DNA of 64,000 nucleotides from Oligoflexia bacterium (GTDB lineage Bacteria > Bdellovibrionota > Bdellovibrionia > Bdellovibrionales > Bdellovibrionaceae): assembly GCA_016861345.1 (NCBI GenBank), contig BOLD01000013.1, positions 1 to 64,000 on the forward strand. The letters run 5' to 3'. Of the stretch, positions 1 to 9,360 are shown in pieces; position 1 is the stretch's first letter; each line of letters begins with the position of its first letter. The translations under genes were made by a program, and so were the position numbers. The notes under the pieces were generated by a model that saw only the letters and a program-made list of their open reading frames with translations, made no database searches and was not told where the DNA came from.

Positions 1-66
1 AAAGTATTTTGCGAAAGCACCGAACAGGGGCAAGTACTAGTAGCTGATCTCAAAAAAGCAGCATGA
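1..66 (+). CDS. C-terminal tail of a truncated upstream gene (uncertain)
   Basis: Frame 1 is open from the first base of the window to a TGA at 64-66 and gives 21 residues ending in ADLKKAA. The composition is protein-like and the position, convergent with the next gene, is where a gene end would sit. A 5-bp stem (CAGCA/TGCTG, 59-74) overlaps the stop but has no T-run. Too short to assign a function; it could be a chance open frame. Bases 67-177 show nothing recognisable. Confidence 0.3.
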   Translation, partial: KVFCESTEQGQVLVADLKKAA

Positions 67-177
67 TCTTGCTGACAAACTCAACCTCGGCCTACAATAT
101 TAACACTTAAATTCAATTAAACGCATTTCATACAAATACTTAGTCTCATATTGAAACACTATGCGCGATTATTAATT

Positions 178-1548
178 TTAGGGCACAGGTATCAATGTAC
201 TTGTTGGAGATAATGAAGAATCCGCTAGTGTCGCAGAGGACGGAGCTAATGACGTCGTTGTTCGAGTAAAAGTATTTGCCGTTGAGGTCAATGACGTTGC
301 CGTTGCAGAAAAAGTCGTTGTTGAATAAGTGAGACTTCCGTAAGTTCCTGTCTTTGATCCATCCGTTGGAAGCCTTAATACTGTACCCGTTGACATCGAT
401 ATGACCATATAACCATCAAGATCAATAGTTATAGTTGGCAACATGTCAGCAGAGCCAGTGGAAATTGCACGTTGCCACTGCAAAACACCATCTGCCGAAA
501 ATTTTGCAACAATAACATCCCAATTATTTAGATATACATACTCGGTATAACCTGCAATATAGATATCACCAAAACTATCCACCGCAACACTTGTACATCG
601 TTCCGTCCCACCATCTCCTCCAAAACCACGCTGCCACAAAAGTGCACCAGAACTATTGTACTTAGCTATCAGCATGTTTGTCGTAGAAGACACTATCGTT
701 TCTCCAACAACAACTATATTTTCACTTGAATCAACGGCCACTGACTTGAGCATGTCCGTAGTTGACAACCCAAGTGTTCTTGCCCATATCACATTAAAAT
801 TTGAGTCAAATTTTGCTATGAGACCATCACTCCCACCAGCACCCTTACTACTCGTTGAGCCACAAATATAGAGGTTACCTGTTGATGACATTGCCATACA
901 ATTAAATCCATCACCCGCAGTGCCACCATAGGCATACTGCCATAATACTGAACCTGCAGAGTTATACTTAACAATAAATCCATCCGTACTCCCCGCTCCC
1001 GCACTACCTGTGGCACCAACGCAAAGAATATTATTTGAAGCATCTATACATATAGAACAAATTGATTCACCACCAGCACCACCTAATGTTCTGTACCATT
1101 GAAATGTACCTGAGCTATTATACTTAATGAGCAAATAATCAGAGTTCCCACCAACAAAGGCCATTCCACCAAGATAAATATTCCCGACACTATCTAATGC
1201 AACACAGTAGCCATAATCCGTCTGAGTTACGCTTCCTAATGACCTTTGCCACTGTAGAACTCCATATTTATTCAGTTTTGTCAGACAGACATCATTTCCA
1301 TTAACAGGAACCGAACCAACAACGTAGATATTTCCATCAGCATCACACGCATTTGATCGATATGATGACCCACCATAATTGGAAAATGAACATATCCATG
1401 TCTCTGCGGTCATAGCTATGCTCTGTTTTTTAAAAAAGGCAAAATATCCAATCTGAGAATAAGATTTTTCAACACGAGCTACGAGACCAGCAAAAATTGA
1501 AGCCGCCATCGAATTTTTAACAAAATCACGACGAGTAAGCTTTTTCAT
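178..1548 (-). CDS. Tat-exported SBBP/beta-propeller-like repeat protein with Ser/Thr heptad tail
   Basis: The protein has 456 residues. It opens with a twin-arginine signal (TRRDFVKNS, residues 5-13) followed by a hydrophobic Ala-rich segment, so export folded by Tat is expected. The body (about 60-395) consists of repeats of roughly 50 residues carrying patterns such as KYNSSG..LWQ and D..GNIY..G. This is typical of SBBP (beta-propeller) repeat proteins, usually extracellular or surface-exposed. Residues 402-456 form a low-complexity Ser/Thr tail in which L406, F413, L420, F427, L434 and L441 recur exactly every seven residues. From memory, similar Ser/Thr heptad tails occur on tail-fibre-like proteins of marine phages. 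The Tat leader resembles that of the protein at 50477-53506. It is divergent from the kinase-fold gene at 1736. The specific function is unknown. Confidence 0.8.
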   Translation of the reverse strand: MKKLTRRDFVKNSMAASIFAGLVARVEKSYSQIGYFAFFKKQSIAMTAETWICSFSNYGGSSYRSNACDADGNIYVVGSVPVNGNDVCLTKLNKYGVLQWQRSLGSVTQTDYGYCVALDSVGNIYLGGMAFVGGNSDYLLIKYNSSGTFQWYRTLGGAGGESICSICIDASNNILCVGATGSAGAGSTDGFIVKYNSAGSVLWQYAYGGTAGDGFNCMAMSSTGNLYICGSTSSKGAGGSDGLIAKFDSNFNVIWARTLGLSTTDMLKSVAVDSSENIVVVGETIVSSTTNMLIAKYNSSGALLWQRGFGGDGGTERCTSVAVDSFGDIYIAGYTEYVYLNNWDVIVAKFSADGVLQWQRAISTGSADMLPTITIDLDGYMVISMSTGTVLRLPTDGSKTGTYGSLTYSTTTFSATATSLTSTANTFTRTTTSLAPSSATLADSSLSPTSTLIPVP

Positions 1549-1735
1549 GTGATAATTATATCACTCTACTATATATATACGAGTGCAAATAAATAGCCTT
1601 ATGAAATCAATGTAAACGCTAATTGATACCAACATATAGCGTGGTCTCAAACTAAGAATGAAGGATAGCCACAAATTAGGCATCAAATTTGATCTCATCT
1701 GTAATTGAGGTTTCATTGAGGCTTCAGGTGGATAT

Positions 1736-2614
1736 ATGCGACATTTGGCCGTTAAATTTTGGACAGCAGTCAAACACTTTACTGCTTCTCATTTTGAGAC
1801 ACTTGGTATTGCCTCATCACTATTCGGCCTTGTTATTCTATTTAATCCGCTCATCGTGCAGGCAAACACTTGCGCACTTTCTCTGAGCTCTGCACCTGAT
1901 TTGTGGAGACAAGGAAAAAAACAAGAATCAATTTGGCAATTGAAAGAACAAGGTCAATTATCTGAAGGACTTTTACGAGAAAAGGAACTCGCTCAAACTT
2001 TAAGGAATGGAGAATTTAAATTTGCCCAAAAGCTGGCGGGTGGACATACAGATCCTAATTTAGTTCAGTTTTCTTCGGGGATTCGAGCTGTGTGGAAGCC
2101 ATTACCAAAGCATAGTCGACAAGATAATCTCGAAGTCGCAGCCTATCTTGTTGACCACATGCTCGGGTTAGATGTTGTGCCAATGACTGTGCCCCGCGCT
2201 GTCAACGGACAAAATGGCTCAATGCAATACTATATCGCTGATGCCCAAAGTGGAAATAAACACAGAGAGTATTATCATCGAAAAAAAGGGCCAATGTCAT
2301 TACGCCTGCTGGATTATTTGATTTCGAATTCAGATTTATGGGGTGGTAATTTATTAGTAACACCCTCTGGAAAAGTAATTGCTATTGATAATGCAGCGAC
2401 ATTTCGCCCCTATATCAGACCAACAGAAGAAGCTAAGTTGCGAACAGAACTTACACAGATCATCAATTTGCAATATTATCGAAAGTTGAAGAATCTCACT
2501 GAGCAGGAAATTCAACGTCAACTGCAGCCCTACTTAAGCCAACAGAGAATTGAAGCCTTGATCACAAGAAAAGATATGCTCTTAAAGATGGCTAAACCTA
2601 TTTTTGAGAAGTAG
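1736..2614 (+). CDS. Exported protein with FAM20/HipA-like atypical kinase fold
   Basis: The protein has 292 residues. The N-terminus carries a hydrophobic stretch (about 24-42) ending near VQA-NTC, so it is probably exported or membrane-anchored, although the long n-region is unusual. Residues 75-265 look like the PI3K/HipA/FAM20 kinase fold. They contain a putative ATP-binding lysine in RAVWKPLPK, a catalytic-loop-like SNSDLWGGNLLV (Asp and Asn in the expected spacing) and a metal-binding AIDNAATF. The remainder is helical and charged. The ATG at 1736 is preceded by AGGTGG. The HD-GYP gene follows on the same strand. The kinase-fold call rests on short motifs only; whether it phosphorylates proteins, lipids or small molecules cannot be said. 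Confidence 0.55.
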   Translation: MRHLAVKFWTAVKHFTASHFETLGIASSLFGLVILFNPLIVQANTCALSLSSAPDLWRQGKKQESIWQLKEQGQLSEGLLREKELAQTLRNGEFKFAQKLAGGHTDPNLVQFSSGIRAVWKPLPKHSRQDNLEVAAYLVDHMLGLDVVPMTVPRAVNGQNGSMQYYIADAQSGNKHREYYHRKKGPMSLRLLDYLISNSDLWGGNLLVTPSGKVIAIDNAATFRPYIRPTEEAKLRTELTQIINLQYYRKLKNLTEQEIQRQLQPYLSQQRIEALITRKDMLLKMAKPIFEK

Positions 2615-2711
2615 CCAGACAAAAGTCAGATTTTTTGCCAAAGGTCTGAACACATCTTCTCAAAATGAGAATTTCAGAGTGATTCAGACTGAATTGTGGC
2701 ATTCTAATTTT

Positions 2712-3656
2712 ATGGAAAATCCCGGTCATTTTAAAGTTCGCATCAATAGCCTGATTCCAGGAAAACCCACTACCTTCAATTTATATTTGAAATTGAATAA
2801 TCAAAATGTGCTCTATCTTCGCGCTGGCGACCGTCTTGATGGAGAGAAAATCAAAGTTCTCACCACCAAAGACAGCGGGTCTCACTTTTGGGTTAATGAA
2901 GCTGAACGAAAAATGTATAAGGGTTATGTTCATGATCAGATGGTATCTACAGATTTGAATGTTCGAGAAAAATCTGTCGTTTTACGAGAATCCACTATTT
3001 CACTTGTTGAAGAGATGTTTGAAAATCCTGATGTCAATCAAGCTCTTGAAAATTCTCGTCCCGTGATTAAAGAGTTTGTCAATTTCATGCAAGGCGAACC
3101 CGAAGCCATGGGACATTTAATTTCTCTTTCAGGACATGATTTTTATACTTTTAATCACTCTCTTGATGTTAGCGTCTATTCTCTAGGCCTAGCTGAGGCC
3201 ATGGGCTTTACAAAGACTGATCTTGAGGAAATGGGCGTGGGAGCCTTATTTCACGACATCGGCAAACGTCATGTCAGTCTTGATATCTTATGCAAAAAAG
3301 GTCCTCTTTCGGACGTCGAGTGGGCCCAGATGCAAAAACATCCTCAATATGGTTTAATGATTCTGAATGAGTATCCGAACTCTTCTGATGCGGTGAAAGC
3401 CACCTGCTTTGAACATCATGAGAATTTTTTAGGCAATGGATATCCCCAGCAACTGCAAGGGCAAGAAATTCATCCCTTTGCGCGGATTGTAGCCATCACC
3501 GACACCTATGACGCCCTCACAACACAGCGATCTTACAATGTTCCGATGACGCCGACCGATGCTGTAACCATGATGAAAGATAAACTGGCGGGCAAATATG
3601 ATCCTGAAATGCTCAAAGCACTTTATTCAGTCCTTTTCAAACTGAAGGCGGCATAA
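2712..3656 (+). CDS. HD-GYP domain cyclic-di-GMP phosphodiesterase
   Basis: The protein has 314 residues from the ATG at 2712. The frame is open from a TTG at 2604 inside the previous gene, but the MENPGHFKVRI start better fits a folded N-terminal domain. Residues 1-100 form a small beta-rich domain of unknown role. Residues 115-310 are an HD-GYP domain with the HD pair in LFHDIGK, HH in FEHHENFLG and an intact NGYP, so the metal-binding and c-di-GMP-hydrolysing residues are present. This family lowers c-di-GMP and so affects motility and surface behaviour. It has no membrane segment and is cytoplasmic. The next gene starts one base after its stop, so the two are likely co-transcribed. Proximity to the chemotaxis operon is suggestive only. 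Confidence 0.88.
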   Translation: MENPGHFKVRINSLIPGKPTTFNLYLKLNNQNVLYLRAGDRLDGEKIKVLTTKDSGSHFWVNEAERKMYKGYVHDQMVSTDLNVREKSVVLRESTISLVEEMFENPDVNQALENSRPVIKEFVNFMQGEPEAMGHLISLSGHDFYTFNHSLDVSVYSLGLAEAMGFTKTDLEEMGVGALFHDIGKRHVSLDILCKKGPLSDVEWAQMQKHPQYGLMILNEYPNSSDAVKATCFEHHENFLGNGYPQQLQGQEIHPFARIVAITDTYDALTTQRSYNVPMTPTDAVTMMKDKLAGKYDPEMLKALYSVLFKLKAA

Positions 3657-3657
3657 A

Positions 3658-4026
3658 ATGAAAACTATAGCCATCATCATTTTATTCTTGTTCACAGCAC
3701 CCCTTTTTGCGATCGAGGCCATTTCACCAAAAACACTATGTGATCGGTTTCTTGATCCACAAGCTCAAAAAAACTGCGAGAATCGGATTGAAAAAATGAA
3801 TCCCGATTCTTATCTTGCGGCCCTATGTGCTTTGCAGTTTGACGATGGGAAATTTTATGAGTGTTTGCAAATTAGCCAAGTCAAAACAATTGACCCCATC
3901 GCATTAAGCCAATGCGACCAGGGACAATTCAACGATCAAGAGAGAATCTCATGTCTTCAAAACCTAAAACCAGAATTATCGACAAAATCAAAGCGAATTC
4001 CAGCATCTCACAAGAAAAAACACTAA
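3658..4026 (+). CDS. Small Cys-rich secreted protein, unknown function
   Basis: The protein has 122 residues. A classical Sec signal peptide is visible (MKTIAIIILFLFTAPLFA, cleavage after A18). The mature part contains six cysteines spread over about 80 residues, which could form disulfides in the periplasm, and a basic tail (KSKRIPASHKKKH). It begins one base after the HD-GYP stop. Its own stop TAA is immediately followed by the TTA that encodes the stop of the convergent PAS gene, so the two genes abut with no intergenic base. I do not recognise a family. Confidence 0.7.
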   Translation: MKTIAIIILFLFTAPLFAIEAISPKTLCDRFLDPQAQKNCENRIEKMNPDSYLAALCALQFDDGKFYECLQISQVKTIDPIALSQCDQGQFNDQERISCLQNLKPELSTKSKRIPASHKKKH

Positions 4027-5430
4027 TTAAGCGTTGAGCTCTCGAACAAGCACTCCAACTTTATCAAGCAGGAAGGTAATTTCTCGATCTTGGCCTAAAA
4101 TTGTGGTGGCCTCTTCACGAATCATTACGACACCTTCTCGGAATTCATCTAGTTCAATTTTTGCGGCCTTCACAAGCTTTACCGCGCGATTAAAGATGAC
4201 TGAGAATCCTTGAGCGTGTTGAGATTTTGCGGTCTCAATAATTCCATTGACATGAATCAGCTCCGCCCCGCGAACATATCCCTGAAGCTGGCGAATGCGT
4301 ATGCCAAGCTCTGATAAATGCTCAGTTAGAGATCCCAACTTTCTTAAAGTCTCGCGAGAAGTGCGATCAAGAGTCTCTATTAGGAAAATCACATTGCTCT
4401 TAACATCTTGCATCTCAGCCACTGTAATTTTCGCGCCAGATGTTTGAAGTTTGTTTAAAATTTCCTGGGAAAAAAACGTCATCATCTCAACTTGAATTTT
4501 TGAAGCTGAGAGCTCAAAAATCAAACCCGTTAGGCCTTTGACAACATTTTCAATGTGGTGGATGACCTCTGCAATTTTAGCAGCACTTTCTTGAGAGTTG
4601 TCTTTCATTTCATTCGCTACAGCACTGAGAGTTCGACCTGCGTCTTTCATTCGATTAGACTCGACCGAGGCATTGAGTGAAAGCAACCGAATCTCTTCAG
4701 CCAGATCCAAGATGTAAACTGATTTTTCAGTCAGTCTCTTATTGAGAGTGACAAAATTATCCATTTTCTTAAAGTTATTTGAAAAAATATGATCCACATC
4801 GCGACAAGTTCGATAGATCAAACTCATCTTCCCCTTCAACGAATCTTCTTCATTTCTTTTCTGCCGAAGGACGAAACGAGAAAGCTGGCCGCTATCAAAA
4901 AGTTCTTTGACTGCAGTATCCTTACTCTTCATTTCTTCAATCATTGCAAATCGCATAAACTCTTCATAGGAACGAAATCCTTTTTCTTCAAGAATTTGCG
5001 TAAGCAGCTTTACTGAACCCTCCATCCCTGATATTTTCTCCTCAGCCAACATTTTCTTATAAACCTCTTGGACAAGAGAAAAAACAGCGCTGGTCGGCTT
5101 AAATCGAATGGAAAGATATTTATCCTTGAGAGGAAAAACACAAGCCAAAACCCAATAATATGCTCCATCCTTAGCCATATTTTTAACATAAGCCACAATG
5201 GGCTTATTGGCTTGAATCGTATCCCAGAGCAATTTAAAAACAGCTCTTGGCATATCGGGATGACGGATAATACTGTGAGGTTTCGCTATTATGTCTTCTC
5301 TTTCATAGCCACTGACTCGAGTAAAAACATCGTTACCTGTTAAAATTATTCCCCTTAAGTCTGTGATCGAAAAAAATAACTCGTTCACTCGAAATTGGGC
5401 TTCTTTGTCTATCGGAGTGGGTTTTGCCAT
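4027..5430 (-). CDS. Aer-like PAS protein with degenerate chemoreceptor signalling region
   Basis: The protein has 467 residues and no transmembrane segment. Residues 10-120 are a PAS domain of the Aer type, with the IIRHPDMP motif after the first strands; Aer-type PAS domains usually bind FAD and report redox state or oxygen. Residues 190-467 are a long helical region resembling a chemoreceptor cytoplasmic domain (LLSLNASVESNRMKDAGR, AVANEMKDNS). The conserved tip that contacts CheA/CheW ([10 protein letters not shown] followed by IEAARAGE in ordinary receptors) is strongly altered. It may be a divergent soluble receptor or a regulator that docks on the array without normal kinase control. 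It is the last gene of the che operon, 11 bases after cheR. Confidence 0.75.
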   Translation of the reverse strand: MAKPTPIDKEAQFRVNELFFSITDLRGIILTGNDVFTRVSGYEREDIIAKPHSIIRHPDMPRAVFKLLWDTIQANKPIVAYVKNMAKDGAYYWVLACVFPLKDKYLSIRFKPTSAVFSLVQEVYKKMLAEEKISGMEGSVKLLTQILEEKGFRSYEEFMRFAMIEEMKSKDTAVKELFDSGQLSRFVLRQKRNEEDSLKGKMSLIYRTCRDVDHIFSNNFKKMDNFVTLNKRLTEKSVYILDLAEEIRLLSLNASVESNRMKDAGRTLSAVANEMKDNSQESAAKIAEVIHHIENVVKGLTGLIFELSASKIQVEMMTFFSQEILNKLQTSGAKITVAEMQDVKSNVIFLIETLDRTSRETLRKLGSLTEHLSELGIRIRQLQGYVRGAELIHVNGIIETAKSQHAQGFSVIFNRAVKLVKAAKIELDEFREGVVMIREEATTILGQDREITFLLDKVGVLVRELNA

Positions 5431-5441
5431 TATTCATCTCC

Positions 5442-6269
5442 TCATGTTTTCTTTAATCGAAAATACACGGTGTTCTCTACATACACCGGCTCAAAATCAG
5501 GGTCCAAACCTATCGTCGTTTCGCAGGAACCTAAGAATAAAAATCCATCTGGAGCCATGATGCTTTTGATATGATGAAGTATCTCTTGCTTCTTGCTTGC
5601 ATCAAAATAAATCAAAACATTTCTGAGAAAGACAATATCTGGACCAGGAATATTCCAATACGCATCGAAAAGATTCATTTGTGAAAACTCAACCATGGAT
5701 TTAATATTATCGTTGATTTCCCAGTCTGAACCTTTTTGCTCAAAATGCTTTGCCAAATTATCTGCCCCAAGCCCTCTGGAAACCTGTAAGGGACTGTAGC
5801 GTCCGGCTCTTGCTTTTTCTAAATTCTCAAGAGAAAGATCTGTGGCGACAATTCGATACCGCCATGAATTGAGCTCCGGAAAATGATCATTTAATATCAT
5901 TGCCAAGCTATAGGGCTCTTGCCCGGTAGAACAAGCCCCACACCAAATGTTAAAAGATTTTAGCATTCCACGAGTTTCAAGAATATAGGGTATGACATTT
6001 TTTCGAAAAACCAGGAACGGATTATCGTCACGAAAAAAATAGGTTTCCGTTGTCAGCATGGACTCAACAACTTTTCTATAAATCTGGCTTTGGGTTCCCT
6101 CAATTTTAACACGACTTAAGAGGTGCTCAATTGAAGACAGCCCCTCCTTATACACCAAGGCTGTTAAACGAGATTCGACCAGATACTCTTTATCTGACTC
6201 CAATTCAATACCTGTATTTTGGCGAACAAGGTCTTTTATAAAATCAAATTCTTCTTTCAATAAAGGCAT
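5442..6269 (-). CDS. cheR: CheR-type chemoreceptor glutamate methyltransferase
   Basis: The protein has 275 residues, the usual CheR length. An N-terminal helical domain (about 1-75) precedes the SAM-binding fold. The motif WCGACSTGQEPYSLAM is the CheR signature for SAM binding, and FLRNVLIYFD is the conserved strand-5 motif. It methylates glutamates on chemoreceptors using S-adenosylmethionine, opposing CheB. It starts two bases after the cheB stop codon, in the same minus-strand operon. Its substrate is presumably the globin-coupled receptor encoded two genes upstream. Confidence 0.95.
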   Translation of the reverse strand: MPLLKEEFDFIKDLVRQNTGIELESDKEYLVESRLTALVYKEGLSSIEHLLSRVKIEGTQSQIYRKVVESMLTTETYFFRDDNPFLVFRKNVIPYILETRGMLKSFNIWCGACSTGQEPYSLAMILNDHFPELNSWRYRIVATDLSLENLEKARAGRYSPLQVSRGLGADNLAKHFEQKGSDWEINDNIKSMVEFSQMNLFDAYWNIPGPDIVFLRNVLIYFDASKKQEILHHIKSIMAPDGFLFLGSCETTIGLDPDFEPVYVENTVYFRLKKT

Positions 6270-6271
6270 AA

Positions 6272-7357
6272 TTAATTTAACACCTTTCTTGAGTTTGACG
6301 CTTCAACTCTTCTTGAAATTTCAAAAGCTAACTGTTCAAGTGGAAAAACGTCATTGGAAATTCCAGCTCGATAGCAAGCTCCCGGCATTCCCCAAACAGC
6401 GCTTGTGCTCTCATCCTGAAGAATGATCTGGCCTCCCCGGCGTCGAATATCCTCTGCCCCCAACAATCCATCCTGTCCCATTCCCGTCATGATAACTCCT
6501 AGAGATGCCCCGCCATAAATGTCAGCTATGGAGCGAAATAGTGGATCAACTGCTGGTCGACAGAAATTCTCTTCTGGATTTTGATTAAGGCGAATAACTG
6601 TTTTAAAGCCCTCACGTCTGAGAACCATATGATAATTTCCGGGCGCTAACCACACTGTATTTGGCTCCAACACATCACCATCTTGAGCTTCTTTAACTTG
6701 AAGACCCGTTACTGTTCCCAAGCGATCAGCAAACAATTTTGTAAATGTCGCTGGCATATGTTGTACAATGACGATTGGGCATGAAAACCGAGACGGCATT
6801 CCAGAAAATAAGGTCATTAAAGCATTTGGACCACCTGTCGAAATACCAATTCCTACAATTTCAATCGGCCTGTTCGAGAGTGGAGGTAGTACGGCTTGAG
6901 GTGTTCGCTCAGGCTGTACAGTTTTGGGAACCTCAGCAAATATAATCTGATCAAGTCCTGTTAGTGTTCTTATCTTGGAAATCAGGGAACGTCGGAGATA
7001 TTCTTTAGATTCATCAATACTGGTCATTTTCTCGGGCTTAGTCACATAATCATTTGCTCCCGAGTTTAAAGCATCCAGTGTGACCTGAGCTCCGGACATT
7101 GTTACTGCTGAAAACATCACAATCGGAATGCGAGCATCAATCTTTCGAATATTCTGCACAGTCTCAAGGCCATTCATCTCTGGCATCTCAACATCGAGAA
7201 TGACAATATCTGGTTTTAATTGGCCCAGTTTAGATAAAGCAATCTTTCCATCTGCGGCAACCCCAACCACTTCCAGCTGGGGATCTTCTGATATCAAATC
7301 AGTCAGCAGCTTTCTGACAATCGCCATATCATCAACAACAAGAACTTTTTTCTTCAT
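6272..7357 (-). CDS. cheB: CheB protein-glutamate methylesterase/deamidase
   Basis: The protein has 361 residues. The N-terminal receiver domain (1-125) has the acidic pair DD at 9-10 and the phospho-acceptor D55 in VILDVEMPEMNG. A linker of about 30 residues leads to the methylesterase domain (about 165-350). The catalytic triad is visible as Ser in GIGISTGGPNAL, His in IVQHMP and Asp in MTGMGQDGLLG. It demethylates receptors when phosphorylated by CheA. The gene lies between the globin-coupled receptor (5 bases) and cheR (2 bases) in a tight operon. Confidence 0.95.
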   Translation of the reverse strand: MKKKVLVVDDMAIVRKLLTDLISEDPQLEVVGVAADGKIALSKLGQLKPDIVILDVEMPEMNGLETVQNIRKIDARIPIVMFSAVTMSGAQVTLDALNSGANDYVTKPEKMTSIDESKEYLRRSLISKIRTLTGLDQIIFAEVPKTVQPERTPQAVLPPLSNRPIEIVGIGISTGGPNALMTLFSGMPSRFSCPIVIVQHMPATFTKLFADRLGTVTGLQVKEAQDGDVLEPNTVWLAPGNYHMVLRREGFKTVIRLNQNPEENFCRPAVDPLFRSIADIYGGASLGVIMTGMGQDGLLGAEDIRRRGGQIILQDESTSAVWGMPGACYRAGISNDVFPLEQLAFEISRRVEASNSRKVLN

Positions 7358-7362
7358 AAATT

Positions 7363-8913
7363 CTACATCTTAAAGTTAGCCACTGTTGCCTGAAGATCAG
7401 TCGCCAGTTTTGCTAGACCATTAAAGGCCTTGCGACTATCTCCTGCTGCAATCGAGGTGTTCTGAGCAGCTTTTGCAACGCCTGTAATATTTTGAGCAAT
7501 CTCGGCACTTCCCTGAGCTGCTTCGTGAACATTTCGTCCGATTTCTCGAGTGGTCGCGGCCTGTTCCTCAACAGCAGTTGCAATTGAGTTTTGAAAATCA
7601 TTAATTTGGCTAATGACCTTTGAAACCTGACCAATAGCTTCCACCACGCTCTTAATGTCCGTCTGAATCCCATCAATTTTTTCACCAATTTCATCAGTGG
7701 CTTTCGCAGTCCCACGAGCAAGCTCTTTCACCTCACTTGCAACAACAGCAAACCCTTTTCCAGCCTCTCCGGCGCGGGCGGCTTCAATTGTTGCATTTAG
7801 AGCGAGAAGATTTGTCTGTTCAGCAATCGTCGTGATCACCTTGATGATTTTTCCAATTTCATGACTGCTTTGACCAAGCTTGCTGACGATCTTATTAGTT
7901 TCATCGGCAATCTTCATTGCCGAGTTGGCCACACGGGCACCTTCGCTTGCGTTCTTGGCAATCTCTTTAATGCTGGCATTCATTTCCTCTGAAGCCGCAG
8001 CAACAGTCTGAATACTTGAGCTCACTTCTTGAGCCGCAGTTGAGACCATATTGGCTTGTTGTGAAGTCACATCCGCATTTGAACTCATTTTATCATTGAG
8101 TGATCCCAACTCATCTGCAGAAGAACGAAGTGATTGGGCTCCCTGCGCAATTTGAGACATTGCCGAAGCAATATTTGAAACCATTCCAGCAAAAGCATCA
8201 CCCATACGTCCTGGAATTTTGATTTGAAGAATGGGATTATTCAATTCTCCTTGAGACAGGGCAGATGCTTGATTGACCAATACACCTAAACTTTTTTTCA
8301 TTTCACCAACAGCCTCGGTCTTGTCCATTTTTCCAGTGACCTTAACGCTGTCAATACTTAGCCCCATGGACTCAAGTGTACTGAGGAAGAATGAGTCCCC
8401 CACTGCTTGCATATCGTAATTCAGTACTTTTGAAATAGCTTCCCAGGCTTTTTGAACTGAAGCCTGGTCTTTAAATGATTTTTTCAATGCTGCATAGATC
8501 AAACGCTGGTATTCAGCGTAGGAGCCGATATACCACTTAAATGGCAAATCGATTTTATCATGAACCATACCAATTTTAAGTCGGCCATCAAAATATTCAG
8601 CACCCCAATTACTTTTCGCCCCAGAGAACATTGACAGAAAATATCCAGTTTGAGATTTTTCAAGGTGATTCCTTAAATCCTCAAGCTTCATGCCCTTCAT
8701 CTGGGCATATTTTTCAAAAAAAGATCTTGTTCCTGGAAACTCAAACTGCCAGTCGTAGAATTCTTTAACCAAAGGGCCAGCAATCTTTTCAGACCAAGGA
8801 ATCAGTTTTTCCATAGTCTTGCGCTCCTCTTGAGTTAATCGAATCCACTCTCGACGTATGCCAAGGTTTTCCTCTGTGATGCCGAATCTATCTGTAAGTC
8901 TCATTGATGACAT
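7363..8913 (-). CDS. Soluble globin-coupled methyl-accepting chemotaxis protein (HemAT-like)
   Basis: The protein has 516 residues and no membrane segment. Residues 1-180 form a protoglobin/globin-coupled sensor domain. The conserved [21 protein letters not shown] region contains H118, the expected proximal heme ligand. The C-terminal half is a canonical receptor signalling domain with an intact tip ([22 protein letters not shown]), so it should form a CheA/CheW complex. Members of this family (HemAT) sense oxygen through heme and mediate aerotaxis. Methylation sites are expected in the flanking helices. The gene lies between cheW and cheB. An alternative start is M4. Confidence 0.93.
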   Translation of the reverse strand: MSSMRLTDRFGITEENLGIRREWIRLTQEERKTMEKLIPWSEKIAGPLVKEFYDWQFEFPGTRSFFEKYAQMKGMKLEDLRNHLEKSQTGYFLSMFSGAKSNWGAEYFDGRLKIGMVHDKIDLPFKWYIGSYAEYQRLIYAALKKSFKDQASVQKAWEAISKVLNYDMQAVGDSFFLSTLESMGLSIDSVKVTGKMDKTEAVGEMKKSLGVLVNQASALSQGELNNPILQIKIPGRMGDAFAGMVSNIASAMSQIAQGAQSLRSSADELGSLNDKMSSNADVTSQQANMVSTAAQEVSSSIQTVAAASEEMNASIKEIAKNASEGARVANSAMKIADETNKIVSKLGQSSHEIGKIIKVITTIAEQTNLLALNATIEAARAGEAGKGFAVVASEVKELARGTAKATDEIGEKIDGIQTDIKSVVEAIGQVSKVISQINDFQNSIATAVEEQAATTREIGRNVHEAAQGSAEIAQNITGVAKAAQNTSIAAGDSRKAFNGLAKLATDLQATVANFKM

Positions 8914-8934
8914 ATGTTCTCCATGTTTTATTAA

Positions 8935-9360
8935 TTAAATCTGTATAATCTTATCTATATCCAAGAGTAAAAGCAGACGATCTTCGAGCTTATAAGTCCC
9001 CACGATCAACTCTTTTGCAGAACCCTTAAGTGTCTCGGGTGGTTTCTCATATTGGCCCTCTTCCACCTCAATAATATCTCCAACTCGATCAACAACTAAG
9101 GAGACCGAATTTTCCTCAGTGCGAATGACGACATTCATCTGCATTTCTTTATCAATCACTCGATCCTCTTCAATTTCAAGTCGAAGTCCCAAATCAATGG
9201 CTGTCACAATATCTCCACGTAGGTTAATCAACCCAGAGATCACTGGCGGCGCTAAGGGAACTGGTGATATCTCATGAAAACGAATAATTTCTTGAACGCG
9301 TTTCACATCTAGCCCAAAAAAATATGGCCCCAAATAAAATGTACTTAATTGCGTTTTCAT
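8935..9360 (-). CDS. cheW: CheW chemotaxis adaptor
   Basis: The protein has 141 residues, a typical single CheW domain. Characteristic features are FYLGPYFFGLDVKRVQEI near the start, PPVISGLINLRGDIVTAIDLG in the middle and VVDRVGDIIEVEEG. It couples receptors to the CheA kinase in the cytoplasmic array. The start codon overlaps the cheA stop (ATGA, 9357-9360), so translation is coupled and the two products are likely made in fixed ratio. Confidence 0.95.
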   Translation of the reverse strand: MKTQLSTFYLGPYFFGLDVKRVQEIIRFHEISPVPLAPPVISGLINLRGDIVTAIDLGLRLEIEEDRVIDKEMQMNVVIRTEENSVSLVVDRVGDIIEVEEGQYEKPPETLKGSAKELIVGTYKLEDRLLLLLDIDKIIQI

